NCBI RefSeq assembly: GCF_003049505.1
Contig: NZ_PYWN01000042.1
Location: 1-64,000, forward strand
DNA: 64,000 bases
Direction: 5' to 3'
DNA from: Metasolibacillus meyeri
Lineage (GTDB): Bacteria; Bacillota; Bacilli; Bacillales_A; Planococcaceae
The position numbers were made by a program, and so were the translations under genes. This document shows, piece after piece, positions 18,808 through 30,380 of the stretch (within the stretch, counting starts at the first letter, position 1; each line of letters begins with the position of its first letter). Under the pieces are notes generated by a model. The model saw nothing but the letters and a program-made list of their open reading frames with translations, was not told the DNA's origin and did not search any database.

Positions 18808-20472
18808 ATGGCTTTTGATGGATTATTTACACGCGCAATGGCGCAGGAACTACAACAATTAACAACAGGACGCATTACAAAAATTCACCAGCCGAATGCG
18901 ATGGAAGTCGTACTTCATATTCGAGCAAACGGTGCAAATCATAAACTTATCATTTCTATCCATCCTTCTTATGCACGCATACATGTAACAGAGCAGACAA
19001 TTGATAACCCTGCCGAGCCGCCAATGTTTTGCATGTTGCTGCGCAAGCACTTAGAGGGAGGCTTTATTCACGCAATTACACAGGATGGAACCGAGCGTAT
19101 TTTACATATGCTTGTTGAAAGTAAAAATGAAATTGGCGACCCTATTATGCGCAAGCTGATTATTGAAATTATGGGCAGACATAGCAACTGCATATTAGTT
19201 GATGCAGATAATGACAAAATACTCGATAGCTTAAAACATTTACCACCATCTTTAAATAGCTACCGTACTGTTTTGCCAGGGCAAGCATATATTGCTCCAC
19301 CAGCACAGCATAAGGTGAATCCATATGAAGCGACAGGCGAAGATTTTTTTGCTGAGCCGAAAAGTGCAAAAGAGGTGGTTGCTCATTTTGCAGGCTTCTC
19401 ACCATTACATGCTGAGGAATTATTAGCTCGTTTGTCACATAATTCAACTGTATTTCAGCCATTTTTGCAGGAGCTAACGACTGCGGCAAACCCTACCTAT
19501 GTCGAAGTGGATGGCAAGGTTTCATTCTCACCAAGCGACCTGACACATTTAGCAGGGCATGTTACGACATACCCAACGCTCGGCACTTTGTTAGATCGCG
19601 TCTTTTTTGCAAGAGCTGAACGCGAACGTGTGAAGCAACAAGCAGGAGATTTAGAACGCTGGCTCAGCAATGAGGTTGATAAGTTAAAACTCAAAATAAA
19701 AAAGCTAAAAAAGGACTACGAGCAAGCTTCAAAGCTCGACCAATTGCAACTATATGGTGAGCTATTAATGGCCAATATTTATCAGTTTGCAAAAGGGCAA
19801 GAAAGCGTAACAGTGGAAAACTACTATAATGGCGAAACTGTAACAATTGCGATTAACCCGCGTAAAACACCGATTGATAATGCACAGCACTACTTCCAGC
19901 GCTACAATAAAGCAAAAAATGCGCTCGTGATGATTGAGGAACAGCTCAAAAAAACAAGTGCAGATATCGACTATTTTGAAATGCTTGCACAGCAAGTTAC
20001 TCAAGCAGCGCCAAGCGATATCGAGGAAATTCGTGAGGAATTAGCGGAGCAAGGATTTTTACGCCTACGTGCCTCAAAGAAAAAGAAAAAGCCGACAAAG
20101 CCAATGCCAGAGCAATTTGTCTCTTCAACAGGCATAGTTATTTCTGTCGGTAAAAACAACAAACAAAATGATTTCTTAACATTTAAATTAGCAAAGAAAA
20201 ATGAGATTTGGCTACATACAAAGGATATTCCTGGTTCTCATGTCGTCATCCATAGCGAAACACCTGACGAAACGACACTACATGAAGCGGCTATGCTTAG
20301 CGCCTATTTTAGCAAAGCGCGAGAATCTGCCTCCGTCCCTGTCGACTACACAGAAATTCGCCAAGTCAAAAAGCCAAACGGTTCAAAGCCGGGCTTCGTC
20401 ATTTATTTCGAGCAAAAAACATTGTACGTCACACCTGATGATGAATTGGTATTGAAGCTGAAGAAAAAATAA
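18808..20472 (+). CDS. rqcH: Ribosome quality control protein RqcH (NFACT/FbpA family)
   Basis: NFACT protein that binds obstructed 50S subunits and recruits tRNA-Ala to add C-terminal alanine tails; older annotation calls it fibronectin-binding protein. The N-terminal NFACT-N domain (MAFDGLFTRAMAQEL, then GRITKIHQPN) is followed by HhH and coiled-coil parts (about residues 270-420) and the NFACT-R domain with SSTGIVISVGKNNKQND and the D-I-P-G-S-H-V motif. ATG 18808, six bases after AGAGGA, is preferred over 18787. The 554-residue product is close to B. subtilis YloA. A structured repeat precedes it. Confidence 0.94.
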   Translation: MAFDGLFTRAMAQELQQLTTGRITKIHQPNAMEVVLHIRANGANHKLIISIHPSYARIHVTEQTIDNPAEPPMFCMLLRKHLEGGFIHAITQDGTERILHMLVESKNEIGDPIMRKLIIEIMGRHSNCILVDADNDKILDSLKHLPPSLNSYRTVLPGQAYIAPPAQHKVNPYEATGEDFFAEPKSAKEVVAHFAGFSPLHAEELLARLSHNSTVFQPFLQELTTAANPTYVEVDGKVSFSPSDLTHLAGHVTTYPTLGTLLDRVFFARAERERVKQQAGDLERWLSNEVDKLKLKIKKLKKDYEQASKLDQLQLYGELLMANIYQFAKGQESVTVENYYNGETVTIAINPRKTPIDNAQHYFQRYNKAKNALVMIEEQLKKTSADIDYFEMLAQQVTQAAPSDIEEIREELAEQGFLRLRASKKKKKPTKPMPEQFVSSTGIVISVGKNNKQNDFLTFKLAKKNEIWLHTKDIPGSHVVIHSETPDETTLHEAAMLSAYFSKARESASVPVDYTEIRQVKKPNGSKPGFVIYFEQKTLYVTPDDELVLKLKKK

Positions 20473-20478
20473 AACGGA

Positions 20479-20524
20479 AAGGGGTTTGTCCAAGTCGGAT
20501 AGCCCCTTGTTTGTGGTTTGGTTG
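20479..20524 (+). terminator. Terminator after rqcH
   Basis: Arms AAGGGG and CCCCTT with a following T/G-rich tract, just past the rqcH stop. The loop is long (28 bases), so it may be a weak terminator. Confidence 0.5.
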
Positions 20525-20615
20525 AGCGAATTTTGGCATCTTGCGGGCGAATTTCACTGTTTAACGGGCGAATATGGATGTCTCACGGGCGAATTCATCT
20601 ATCCGTTGAGCGAAT
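20524..20615. repeat. Array of five G(A/G)GCGAAT motifs at exactly 21-bp spacing
   Basis: Motif starts are at 20524, 20545, 20566, 20587 and 20608, each exactly 21 bases apart. The first and last copies read GAGCGAAT, the middle three GGGCGAAT; the 13 bases between motifs are not conserved. On the minus strand the unit reads ATTCGCCCGT, similar in layout to the second array near 22856. Function is unknown. Confidence 0.85.
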
Positions 20616-20672
20616 CACTACTTTTGAACTATGAAATCTACTTCTGATTTTTAAAATTTTTTCAATTCCATA

Positions 20673-20701
20673 TTTACATATTATTCAGAATATTATATAA
20701 T
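20673..20701 (+). promoter_or_regulatory. SigA promoter of the 46-aa peptide gene
   Basis: TTTACA at 20673-20678 and TATAAT at 20696-20701 with an exact 17-base spacer lie about 30 bases before the AGGAGGTG ribosome binding site of the small gene. Confidence 0.7.
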
Positions 20702-20731
20702 TTATAAATATTCAATTAGGAGGTGCTGCAT

Positions 20732-20872
20732 ATGGCATATAAAGTATATTTAGAGCAAGTACAAAGCAAACATCCATATACTTATGAGGAAACTTGCGAC
20801 AACAATAATTCTTACTTACACGAGGAGCGTTGTGAAGACACAATCGATTACTTCGGCGATAATGACTTCTAA
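20732..20872 (+). CDS. Small acidic hypothetical protein (46 aa)
   Basis: An unrecognised 46-residue protein starting MAYKVYLEQVQSKHPYTYEE and ending in DNDF. It is strongly acidic, with two cysteines (ETCD and ERCE) and several tyrosines, and has no signal peptide or membrane segment. Support as a real gene: a near-consensus promoter with a 17-base spacer, a near-perfect AGGAGGTG site at good distance, and a terminator 40 bases after the stop. It precedes a methyltransferase, Nudix and GNAT group in the same direction. A regulatory peptide, a modified-peptide precursor or a small metal-binding protein are all possible. Confidence 0.6.
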   Translation: MAYKVYLEQVQSKHPYTYEETCDNNNSYLHEERCEDTIDYFGDNDF

Positions 20873-20887
20873 CAAAGGAGCATAATT

Positions 20888-20908
20888 ATGACAACTGGAG
20901 ATATTTAG
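20888..20908 (+). CDS. Possible six-codon micro-ORF (MTTGDI)
   Basis: AAAGGAG followed at normal distance by ATG and six codons, then TAG, directly before the terminator hairpin. It could be a translated leader-like peptide or the remnant of a decayed second gene. Too short to be sure. Confidence 0.2.
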   Translation: MTTGDI

Positions 20909-20910
20909 GA

Positions 20911-20946
20911 AATGTATGGTAGATGATGCCATACATTTTTTGTTTT
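20911..20946 (+). terminator. Terminator of the small-peptide transcript
   Basis: Arms AATGTATGG and CCATACATT form a 9-bp stem followed by a T-rich run (TTTTTGTTTTT). Confidence 0.88.
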
Positions 20947-21016
20947 TAAATAGACTTGAAAATGATAATTTGTTAAAATTTTCATTCAATATCATTTTAT
21001 AAAGGAGCATGAGTAT

Positions 21017-21796
21017 ATGACATTACTGAATCCAACAACTTTTTCTAACTGGTTAATACCCCATTCCGTCGAGTGGTATGAGCAATTAGGCAACCTCCAA
21101 CAGCGCTATGAATATTCATGGGCTTCTACTCTTACAGGACCAAATGGAGAATCTCTATTTGATGAAATCGTCGCTCAAGCTATCATGGGCAAGAAAGTAT
21201 TAGATGTTGGCTGTGGACATGGTGACTTTACAATGAAATGTAGCTTATTAGCAAAGGATATCGTTGGCTTTGATGTAACCAATCATTTTATTCAAACAGG
21301 TCTCAACAACACGAGACCGAATGCCTCCTTCGTTATGGGAAACACAAAAGACGGATTACCTTTTCCAAAAGATGAATTCGATTGTGCCTACATAAGGAAA
21401 GGCCCTACCTCTGCCTACCTATCTCTTAAAAATGTTGTGAAAAAAGGTGGTACAGTTATTGGATTACACCCTGGAGATACAATAGGTAAGGAGCTACCTA
21501 TTTTATTTCCTAATCTTTTCGAACCTACTATCGGAACACCTATTTTAAACAAAATTAAAGAAAATCTTGCAAGTAGCGACTTTTCAGAGTCCACGATTGA
21601 AACAATCAATAGCATTGAGTATATTCACTCACCAGAAGACATATTAAAGCTGCGCTGCTTTGGTCAGCATCCATCTATTTATGAAGCGCTGAAAGAAAAA
21701 AACAGAGATGAAATCACTGCTATTTTTGAACAACATGCAACAACTAGTGGGTTACCGATTACATATTCACGCTATATTGTGAAAGTATCAATTTAA
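21017..21796 (+). CDS. Class I SAM-dependent methyltransferase
   Basis: A 259-residue methyltransferase of unknown substrate. SAM-binding motif I is [11 protein letters not shown] at residues 61-71, motif II is [11 protein letters not shown], and a conserved aspartate-rich motif follows at [12 protein letters not shown]. The ATG has an AAAGGAG site. It is the first of three plus-strand genes (with Nudix and GNAT proteins) that have no counterpart between yloA and the pyr operon in B. subtilis, so the group looks like accessory cargo. Small-molecule methylation is more likely than rRNA, judging by fold alone. Confidence 0.8.
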   Translation: MTLLNPTTFSNWLIPHSVEWYEQLGNLQQRYEYSWASTLTGPNGESLFDEIVAQAIMGKKVLDVGCGHGDFTMKCSLLAKDIVGFDVTNHFIQTGLNNTRPNASFVMGNTKDGLPFPKDEFDCAYIRKGPTSAYLSLKNVVKKGGTVIGLHPGDTIGKELPILFPNLFEPTIGTPILNKIKENLASSDFSESTIETINSIEYIHSPEDILKLRCFGQHPSIYEALKEKNRDEITAIFEQHATTSGLPITYSRYIVKVSI

Positions 21797-21813
21797 TAGA
21801 ATTGGGTGAAAAA

Positions 21814-22215
21814 ATGAACTATCAGATGACATCAGCATGCCTCGTATTGAATGAGCAAAAAGAAATCCTTTTAAAGAAAGGCCCAAAGCGTGGCTGGGAG
21901 CTACCTGGTGGAATGGTTGAATTGAATGAAACTTTTAAAGAAGCCGCTATACGAGAAGTGCGAGAAGAAACAGGTATAGAAATTGTAATCGAGCGCTTTT
22001 GTGGAATCTCACAAGAATTAAGTAAGCAATTATGCAATATTTGGTGGATAGGTAGACCAATAAGTGGTAACCTAACTACAAGTAACGAAAGTTTAGAAGT
22101 GGGCTTTTATAGCCTAGAACAGGCTTTGCAATTAATAACGAACGAAGATTTTAAAGCGGAGTTAGTAGCTTGCTTTCATGAATCTGCTCAGCCGTTCACT
22201 CTATTCTTTGATTAA
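21814..22215 (+). CDS. Nudix hydrolase
   Basis: A 133-residue Nudix protein hydrolysing a nucleoside diphosphate linked to another group; the substrate cannot be told. The Nudix box at residues 33-55 is intact, from GMVELNE through REVREETG with all catalytic glutamates. ATG 21814 with GGGTG upstream is chosen over TTG 21802. It follows the methyltransferase by 17 bases, suggesting one transcript. Confidence 0.88.
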   Translation: MNYQMTSACLVLNEQKEILLKKGPKRGWELPGGMVELNETFKEAAIREVREETGIEIVIERFCGISQELSKQLCNIWWIGRPISGNLTTSNESLEVGFYSLEQALQLITNEDFKAELVACFHESAQPFTLFFD

Positions 22216-22306
22216 CCATAGAACAGGAGAGTTGTTGCCATTAAGATATCCCATTTTGTTTTAGCTATTGACATGGCTTTCAAATTATAATAGGGGGTGT
22301 TACTTT

Positions 22307-22825
22307 ATGAATGACTTAAATACGGAAAGATTAAGGATTATTGCTTTGAACGCAGAAAATCTAAGGTTATTAATTAGTAATCAAAAACAGCTAGAATCCA
22401 ATTTATCATTAAATGAATCAAGCACTATGCTTAATCAAGAACTTAAGCAGGCTATGGAAGTCCGGCTTTCAAAAGTTTTAATGGATGATAAGCAAAAATA
22501 TTTTTGGCATACCAACTGGCTCATCGTCTCAAAAGATATAAACAAAATTATTGGAGGAATCATGATAAAAGGTCCTCCTAATAATAACGGAGAAGTAGTG
22601 ATTGGTTATTACACTAATGCTGAGCATCAAGGAAATGGCTTTATGACTGAGGCTGTAGGCAATTTTAAAAATTGGCTGTTAACTAATGATGATGTGATTT
22701 ACGTTATTGCTGATACGGAAAAAGATAATATTGCGTCACATAAAGTATTAGAAAAGAACAATGCAGAGCTGTATAAAGAAACAGAAGTGTTATTCTTTTG
22801 GAGGTTTTCTCTCAATACCCCTTAA
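22307..22825 (+). CDS. GNAT family N-acetyltransferase
   Basis: A 172-residue RimJ/RimL-type acetyltransferase. It starts MNDLNTERLRIIALNAENL, characteristic of that subgroup, and has the acetyl-CoA loop AEHQGNGFMTEAV followed by ADTEKDNIASHKVLEKN. ATG 22307 has GGGGG nine bases upstream; the longer frame from 22268 lacks a site. The target is unknown. It ends the accessory gene group before the 21-bp array at 22856. Confidence 0.85.
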   Translation: MNDLNTERLRIIALNAENLRLLISNQKQLESNLSLNESSTMLNQELKQAMEVRLSKVLMDDKQKYFWHTNWLIVSKDINKIIGGIMIKGPPNNNGEVVIGYYTNAEHQGNGFMTEAVGNFKNWLLTNDDVIYVIADTEKDNIASHKVLEKNNAELYKETEVLFFWRFSLNTP

Positions 22826-22855
22826 TATTATATAGTGGGGTTCTCTAGTGCTAGT

Positions 22856-22918
22856 TTTATTCCACGTTTTCAAACATTTATTCCACGTTTTCGGAAGTTT
22901 ATTCTACGTTCCAAAAAA
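22856..22918. repeat. Array of three TTTATTC(C/T)ACGTT units at 21-bp spacing
   Basis: Unit starts are 22856, 22877 and 22898, exactly 21 bases apart; the first two share TTTATTCCACGTTTTC. It lies between the GNAT gene and the pyr operon terminator. Its period equals that of the array at 20524, and its core (ATTC..CG) matches that array in inverted orientation. Confidence 0.8.
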
Positions 22919-22933
22919 ATTCCCTTTGAAATG

Positions 22934-22967
22934 AGAAAAAAGTTCGGCTGCTCGCCGAACTCTTTTC
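22934..22967 (-). terminator. Terminator of the pyr operon
   Basis: A GC-rich stem (AGTTCGGC with GCCGAACT), extended by flanking A/T pairs, is followed on the minus strand by TTTTTTCTC. It lies about 110 bases past the pyrE stop. Confidence 0.85.
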
Positions 22968-22974
22968 TGTTGCG

Positions 22975-23095
22975 AAACTTAAAGCTCTCCTGCTTTAAGC
23001 AGTGAAAGTTTGACTACTCGTCAAACTTTTTATCCGTTGTGTACCTGCCGCTTCGCTTTCGGTACATAGCAAACTTAAAGCTCTCCTGCTTTAAG
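22975..23095 (-). repeat. 25-bp direct duplication of the pyrE 3' end
   Basis: The same 25 bases occur at 22975-22999 and at 23071-23095, starting AAACTTAAAGCTCTCC on the plus strand. The second copy is the end of pyrE (coding KLKAGEL and stop). Each copy is itself a hairpin (CTTAAAGC with GCTTTAAG). Between them lie two further hairpins, GTACC/GGTAC and AAAGTTTGAC/GTCAAACTTT. Confidence 0.8.
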
Positions 23096-23704
23096 TTTGC
23101 TATGCCACTCCTTCAAAAATGGAATGTGTTCTTCTGAAACATTGCCTGATTCAGAAGCTGCTTCTACTAAATAATCAAAGTTTGTTAAAGAAACATATTT
23201 TACGCCGATTTCATCGAAGGCTTTTTCTGCTTTTGGTAGGTTGTATGTGTAAACACATACTACGCCTAGTACTTCACAGCCTGCCGCGCGTAGTGCTTCT
23301 ACCGCAGTGATCGATGAGCCACCTGTTGAGACGATGTCTTCTACTACGACTACTTTTTGACCTGCTGCGTATTTACCTTCGATTTGCTTGCCACGACCAT
23401 GTTCTTTTGCTTTTGAGCGCACATAGACCATTGGTAATTGTAAAATGTCTGCTACCCAAGCAGCATGTGGAATACCTGCTGTTGCTGTGCCTGCTACCAC
23501 TTCTACTTCTGGGAAAAATTCTTTGATGTTCGCTGCTAAACCGTTTGCGATTTGCTTACGGATTGCTGGGTCTGAGATTGTTAGACGTGTATCACAGTAA
23601 ATTGGTGATTTGATGCCTGATGCCCATGTGAATAGATCTGTTGGATTTAGTTCTACTGCGCCTACTTGTAACATTCCCGCAGCGATTTCTTTTTGTAATG
23701 TCAT
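23075..23704 (-). CDS. pyrE: Orotate phosphoribosyltransferase
   Basis: Forms OMP from orotate and PRPP. The PRPP-binding motif VVVEDIVSTGGSS and the flexible loop RSKAKEHGRGKQIEG are present. The length is 209 residues from ATG 23704, which has GGGAGG upstream; the longer frame to 23776 runs into pyrF. It is the last gene of the operon. The 3' end has been partly duplicated downstream. Confidence 0.96.
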   Translation of the reverse strand: MTLQKEIAAGMLQVGAVELNPTDLFTWASGIKSPIYCDTRLTISDPAIRKQIANGLAANIKEFFPEVEVVAGTATAGIPHAAWVADILQLPMVYVRSKAKEHGRGKQIEGKYAAGQKVVVVEDIVSTGGSSITAVEALRAAGCEVLGVVCVYTYNLPKAEKAFDEIGVKYVSLTNFDYLVEAASESGNVSEEHIPFLKEWHSKLKAGEL

Positions 23705-23705
23705 G

Positions 23706-24412
23706 TTATTGTGCCTCCCATAATTGACAAACTTCTTTATATGCTTCAACTGGATTTGCTGCGCCTGTAATGGCACGCCCTACAACGATTAATGAAGAAC
23801 CGTCATGCTTTGCGCCGTCCGGTGTTGCGATGCGCTTTTGATCATGTGCATCGCCACCTAGCATACGGATGCCTGGTGTTACGCGTAAAAAGTCTTCGCC
23901 ACACACTTCGGCAACTGCTTGTGCTTCATGAACAGAACATACGACACCGTCTAAGCCAGCTTCTTTTGTTAGCTTGGCATAATGCAATACCGACTCCTGC
24001 AATGATAAAACAATTTTTTGCTCCGCTTGCATTTGCTCTTCGGTTGTCGATGTTAATTGTGTCACAGCGATTAATGCCGGACGCTTGTTGCCTGCTGTTG
24101 TGCCAGCTTCTAAGCCTTGTAAAGCGCCTTCCATCATTGGTCTGCCACCTGCTGCATGGACATTGATTAAATCAATGCCTAAGCGTGCTAAACCTTTCAT
24201 TGCAGATTGCACTGTATTTGGAATATCATGAAGCTTTAAGTCTAAAAAGATAGCATGTCCTTGCTCCTTGATTTTATTGACAATGCTTGGACCTTCCTGC
24301 ATATAAAGTTCCATGCCGACTTTCACGAACAATGGTTCATTAAATTGTTGTAAAAAGTTAAACACTTCTTTCTCACTAGGAAAGTCTAGTGCAATAATTG
24401 GTTTGTTGTTCA

Positions 24413-24413
<1 letters not shown>
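23706..24413 (-). CDS. pyrF: Orotidine 5'-phosphate decarboxylase
   Basis: Final step of UMP synthesis. The 235-residue TIM barrel has the catalytic DxKxxD array in FLDLKLHDIPNT, the N-terminal ALDFPS and the phosphate-binding VVGRAIT. It overlaps pyrD by one base and ends one base before the pyrE start, so expression is tightly coupled. Confidence 0.97.
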
Positions 24414-26090
<1,677 letters not shown>

Positions 26091-26094
<4 letters not shown>

Positions 26095-29000
26095 GAATGC
26101 TTAACCTCCGCCTTTGGCATTTCTTCTGCTGTAAATGTCATCGACTCGATTACACGTAGCATTGCCTCTGCTGTATCTAAAGATGTTAAACATGGTACTC
26201 CATTTTCTACCGATTCACGGCGAATACGGAAGCCATCACGCGCTGGTTGTTTGCCTTTTGTTAATGTGTTGATAACTAATTGTGCCTCACCATTTTGAAT
26301 CACATCGATTAATGTTTTGCCTTTTGCCCCGATTTTTTCTACAACATCTGTGCGTACGCCTGCCGCTTCAAAGCTGCGTGCTGTTCCTTCTGTTGCCATA
26401 ATGCGATAGCCTACTTTTGAGAAGCGTTTAGCGATAACAATTGCTTCTTCTTTATCTTTGTCCGATACCGTGAATAATACTGTACCGTATGTTTTAATTT
26501 CTGTACCAGCTGCTACTAAGCCTTTGTAAAGTGCTTTTTCTAATGTAGCATCTTTCCCCATTACTTCGCCTGTTGATTTCATTTCAGGGCCCAATGTGAT
26601 GTCGACGCGACGCAGCTTCGCGAATGAGAATACCGGTACTTTGACGAATACGCCCGCTTGCTCTGGTGCTAAGCCTGTTGGGTAGCCTTGTGCTGGAATC
26701 GATTGACCTAAAATCGCTTTTGTTGCGATATTCGCCATCGGGATATTCGTAATTTTACTTAAGAACGGTACTGTACGCGATGAACGTGGATTTACTTCAA
26801 TTACGTAAATTTCACCTTTGCTCATAACATATTGAATATTCATCAAACCAACGATGCCTAAGCCTTTTGCTAAGCGCGTTGTATAATCTACTAGCGTTTC
26901 TTGCTGCGCAGCCGTTAATTTTTGCGGTGGGTAGACAGAAATCGAGTCACCTGAGTGAACACCTGCACGCTCGATATGCTCCATAATACCTGGGATTAAG
27001 ACATTTTCACCATCACAAATTGCGTCAACCTCAATTTCTTGACCTGTTAAATAGCGGTCAACTAATACTGGATGGTCTGGAGAAGCTTCTACCGCATGCT
27101 CCATATAGTGCGCTAATTCTTCCATATTATAAACGATTTCCATTGCACGACCGCCAAGTACGTAGGATGGACGTACTAATACAGGGAAGCCAAGCTTTTC
27201 AGCAATCACCATTGCCCCTTCTGCTGAAGTGGCTGTATCACCAGGAGGCTGTGGAATGTCTAATGCTTGTAATGCTTGCTCGAATTTATCACGGTTTTCC
27301 GCGCGGTCGATATCTTCTAATGTCGTACCTAAAATTTTCACGCCGTTTGCTTCTAATTTATCTGCTAAATTAATCGCTGTTTGTCCACCGAATTGCACAA
27401 CTACGCCGATTGGTTGCTCTAAATCGATGATGTGCATCACGTCCTCGATTGTTAATGGCTCAAAGTACAGCTTGTCTGAAATTGAGAAGTCTGTTGATAC
27501 CGTTTCAGGGTTTGAGTTAATAATAATTGCCTCATAGCCTGCTTCTTGAATCGCCCATACAGAATGCACTGTCGCATAGTCGAACTCTACACCTTGACCG
27601 ATGCGAATCGGACCTGAACCTAGTACAACAACAGATGGCTTATCAGAGCGCACCGATTCGTTTTCGTCTTCATATGTGCCGTAGAAGTATGGTGTTTGTG
27701 ATTCGAATTCTGCCGCACATGTATCTACCATTTTATAAACAGGGATAATGCCGTTTTCTTTACGCAATGCGTAAATTGCTGCTTCTGTTGTGTCCCAAAG
27801 CTCCGCAATCTTTTTATCCGCAAAGCCTAAACGTTTTGCTGTGCGCAATACATCTTTGTCGTTTTTATTAGCTGCTACTGTGCTCTCCATCGTCACGATT
27901 TTTTCTAGCTTTTTCAGGAACCATAAGTCAATTGCTGACCATTCGTGAATTTGCTCGATTGTGACACCACGACGTAACGCCTCACCGATGAAGAATAATC
28001 GCTCATCGCCCGCTTTGCGAATACGCTTTTCAATCCAAGCATCTGTTAGCTCCTCAGGGTGTTTCATTTCGATATGGACATGACCTGTTTCCAGTGAGCG
28101 AACCGCTTTTAATAATGCTTCTTCAAATGTACGACCAAGTGCCATTACTTCACCTGTCGCCTTCATTTGCGTACCTAAATTACGCTTCGCTGATTCGAAT
28201 TTATCGAATGGCCAACGAGGAATTTTCGCTACGATATAGTCAAGTGCTGGCTCAAAGCAAGCGTATGTTGAACCTGTTACAGGGTTTTTAATTTCATCTA
28301 ATGTTAAACCTACTGCAATTTTCGCCGCTAGCTTCGCAATTGGATAGCCTGTTGCTTTTGATGCTAATGCAGATGAGCGAGAAACACGTGGGTTTACTTC
28401 GATTACATAGTATTGGAAGCTATTTGGGTCTAGTGCTAATTGTACGTTACAGCCACCTTCAATTTTTAATGCGCGGATAATATCTAAAGAGATATTACGC
28501 AACATTTGATATTCACGGTCAGATAATGTTTGAGATGGTGCGACAACAATCGAGTCACCTGTATGAATACCAACTGGGTCAAAGTTTTCCATATTACATA
28601 CAACAATCGCATTGTCCGCAGCATCGCGCATTACTTCATACTCAATCTCTTTAAAGCCTGCGATTGATTTTTCAAGTAAACATTGTGTCACTGGTGAATA
28701 TTTCAAACCCGATGTCACGATTTCCTCTAGCTCTTGATCATTGTGACAAATACCACCGCCTGTACCGCCTAATGTGAAGGCTGGACGTACGATAACAGGG
28801 TAGCCGATTTTTTCAACGAAGCGCTTCGCTTCATCTAAATTATGGATAATATCCGATTCAGGCACAGGTGCACCTAGCTCATACATTAAATTACGGAATA
28901 AATCGCGGTCTTCCGCTTTATGAATGGCATCAAGCTTCGTTCCTAAAATTTCAATGCCTAGCTCATCTAAAATACCTGATTCATCTAATTCAATCGCCAT

Positions 29001-29291
29001 GTTTAAACCAGTTTGCCCACCAAGTGTTGGCAAAATTGCATCTGGACGCTCTTTACGTAAAATACGTGAAACGAATTCTAATGAAATTGGCTCGATATAT
29101 ACTTTATCTGCAATTTCTGTATCTGTCATAATTGTCGCAGGGTTTGAGTTAATTAAAATAACGCGGTAGCCCTCTTCTTTTAACGATAAACAAGCTTGTG
29201 TACCAGCATAGTCAAATTCTGCTGCTTGACCGATCACGATTGGGCCTGAGCCGATTACTAAAATTGTGTTGATATCTGTACGTTTAGGCAT
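26091..29291 (-). CDS. carB: Carbamoyl phosphate synthase large subunit
   Basis: Large subunit (1066 residues) making carbamoyl phosphate from ammonia, bicarbonate and two ATP. It shows two homologous ATP-grasp halves, each with a glycine-rich opening ([19 protein letters not shown] and [18 protein letters not shown]) and E-VNPR motifs, then a C-terminal MGS-like allosteric domain where UMP and PRPP act. Lying in the pyr operon, it is the pyrimidine-specific enzyme; an arginine-specific copy may exist elsewhere (inference). It overlaps carA by eight bases. Confidence 0.97.
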
Positions 29292-30378
29292 GTTTTTTCT
29301 CCTTTTCTGCTTCCATCATGTCAATGAATTCATCGAATAAATGATTTGAGTCTTCTGGGCCTGGTGAAGCTTCAGGGTGATATTGCACAGTGAAGATTGG
29401 ATGTGTTTTATGGCGTACCCCTTCAACTGTTCCATCATTTAACGCGATATGTGTAATTTCTAAATCTGTATTCCCTAATGATTCTACATCAATCGCGTAG
29501 CCATGGTTTTGAGATGTCAACTCTGTACGCCCTGTGCGCAAATCTTTCACAGGATGGTTCGCCCCACGGTGTCCGAATGGTAATTTAAAGCTTGTTGCAC
29601 CGCTCGCTAATGCAAATAGCTGGTGACCTAAGCAAATACCGAAAATCGGCACTTGACCAATTAATTTTTTAATCGTTTCCACACCTTCTGTTACATCCGC
29701 TGGGTCTCCAGGGCCATTTGATAACATTACGCCATCTGGATGCCATGCTAAAATTTGCTCTGCTGATGTGTTGTAAGGTACCACTAAGACATCACAATCG
29801 CGTTTATTTAATTCGCGTAAAATACCATGCTTCATACCGAAATCCATTACAACAACGCGCTGACCACGACCTGGTGATGGGTATGCCGCTTTTGGTGACA
29901 CTTCTTTTACATGGTGTGTAATCAGTGGTGTTGCTTGTAATTGTGCAACAATTTCATCCACATTTACTTCCTCATCTGCCGCTGTTAAAATCGCACGCAC
30001 TGCACCTTTTGAGCGAATAATACGTGTTAATTTACGCGTATCAATGCCTTCAATTCCTGGGATATCCTGACTTGTTAAATAGTCATTTAATGTTGTATCA
30101 CAGCGGAAATTTGACGGATGTTCCTCTAGCTCACGCACGACAAAGCCACGAATTGCTGGCGTAATGCTTTCAAAATCATCACGATTAATGCCATAGTTTC
30201 CGATTAACGGATATGTTAATGTAACAATTTGTCCATAAAAAGAAGGATCTGATAATGTTTCTTGATAGCCTACCATACCTGTTGTAAAGACTACCTCACC
30301 TTGTGACGCTCTATCGCTACCGAATGCAGCACCACTAAATACTGTGCCATCCTCTAAAATTAATAAACGCTTTTTCAT
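29284..30378 (-). CDS. carA: Carbamoyl phosphate synthase small subunit
   Basis: Glutaminase subunit (364 residues) supplying ammonia to CarB. The class I amidotransferase domain in the C-terminal half has the nucleophile cysteine in [14 protein letters not shown] and the His-Glu pair in [11 protein letters not shown]. The N-terminal small-subunit domain opens [15 protein letters not shown]. It sits between pyrC and carB. Confidence 0.97.
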   Translation of the reverse strand: MKKRLLILEDGTVFSGAAFGSDRASQGEVVFTTGMVGYQETLSDPSFYGQIVTLTYPLIGNYGINRDDFESITPAIRGFVVRELEEHPSNFRCDTTLNDYLTSQDIPGIEGIDTRKLTRIIRSKGAVRAILTAADEEVNVDEIVAQLQATPLITHHVKEVSPKAAYPSPGRGQRVVVMDFGMKHGILRELNKRDCDVLVVPYNTSAEQILAWHPDGVMLSNGPGDPADVTEGVETIKKLIGQVPIFGICLGHQLFALASGATSFKLPFGHRGANHPVKDLRTGRTELTSQNHGYAIDVESLGNTDLEITHIALNDGTVEGVRHKTHPIFTVQYHPEASPGPEDSNHLFDEFIDMMEAEKEKKHA

Positions 30379-30380
30379 GA

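Noticed and set aside
20524-20615. CRISPR-like array of short spaced repeats
   Set aside because: The repeat is only 8 bases, spacers are 13 bases, and no cas genes lie nearby; the geometry does not fit CRISPR.
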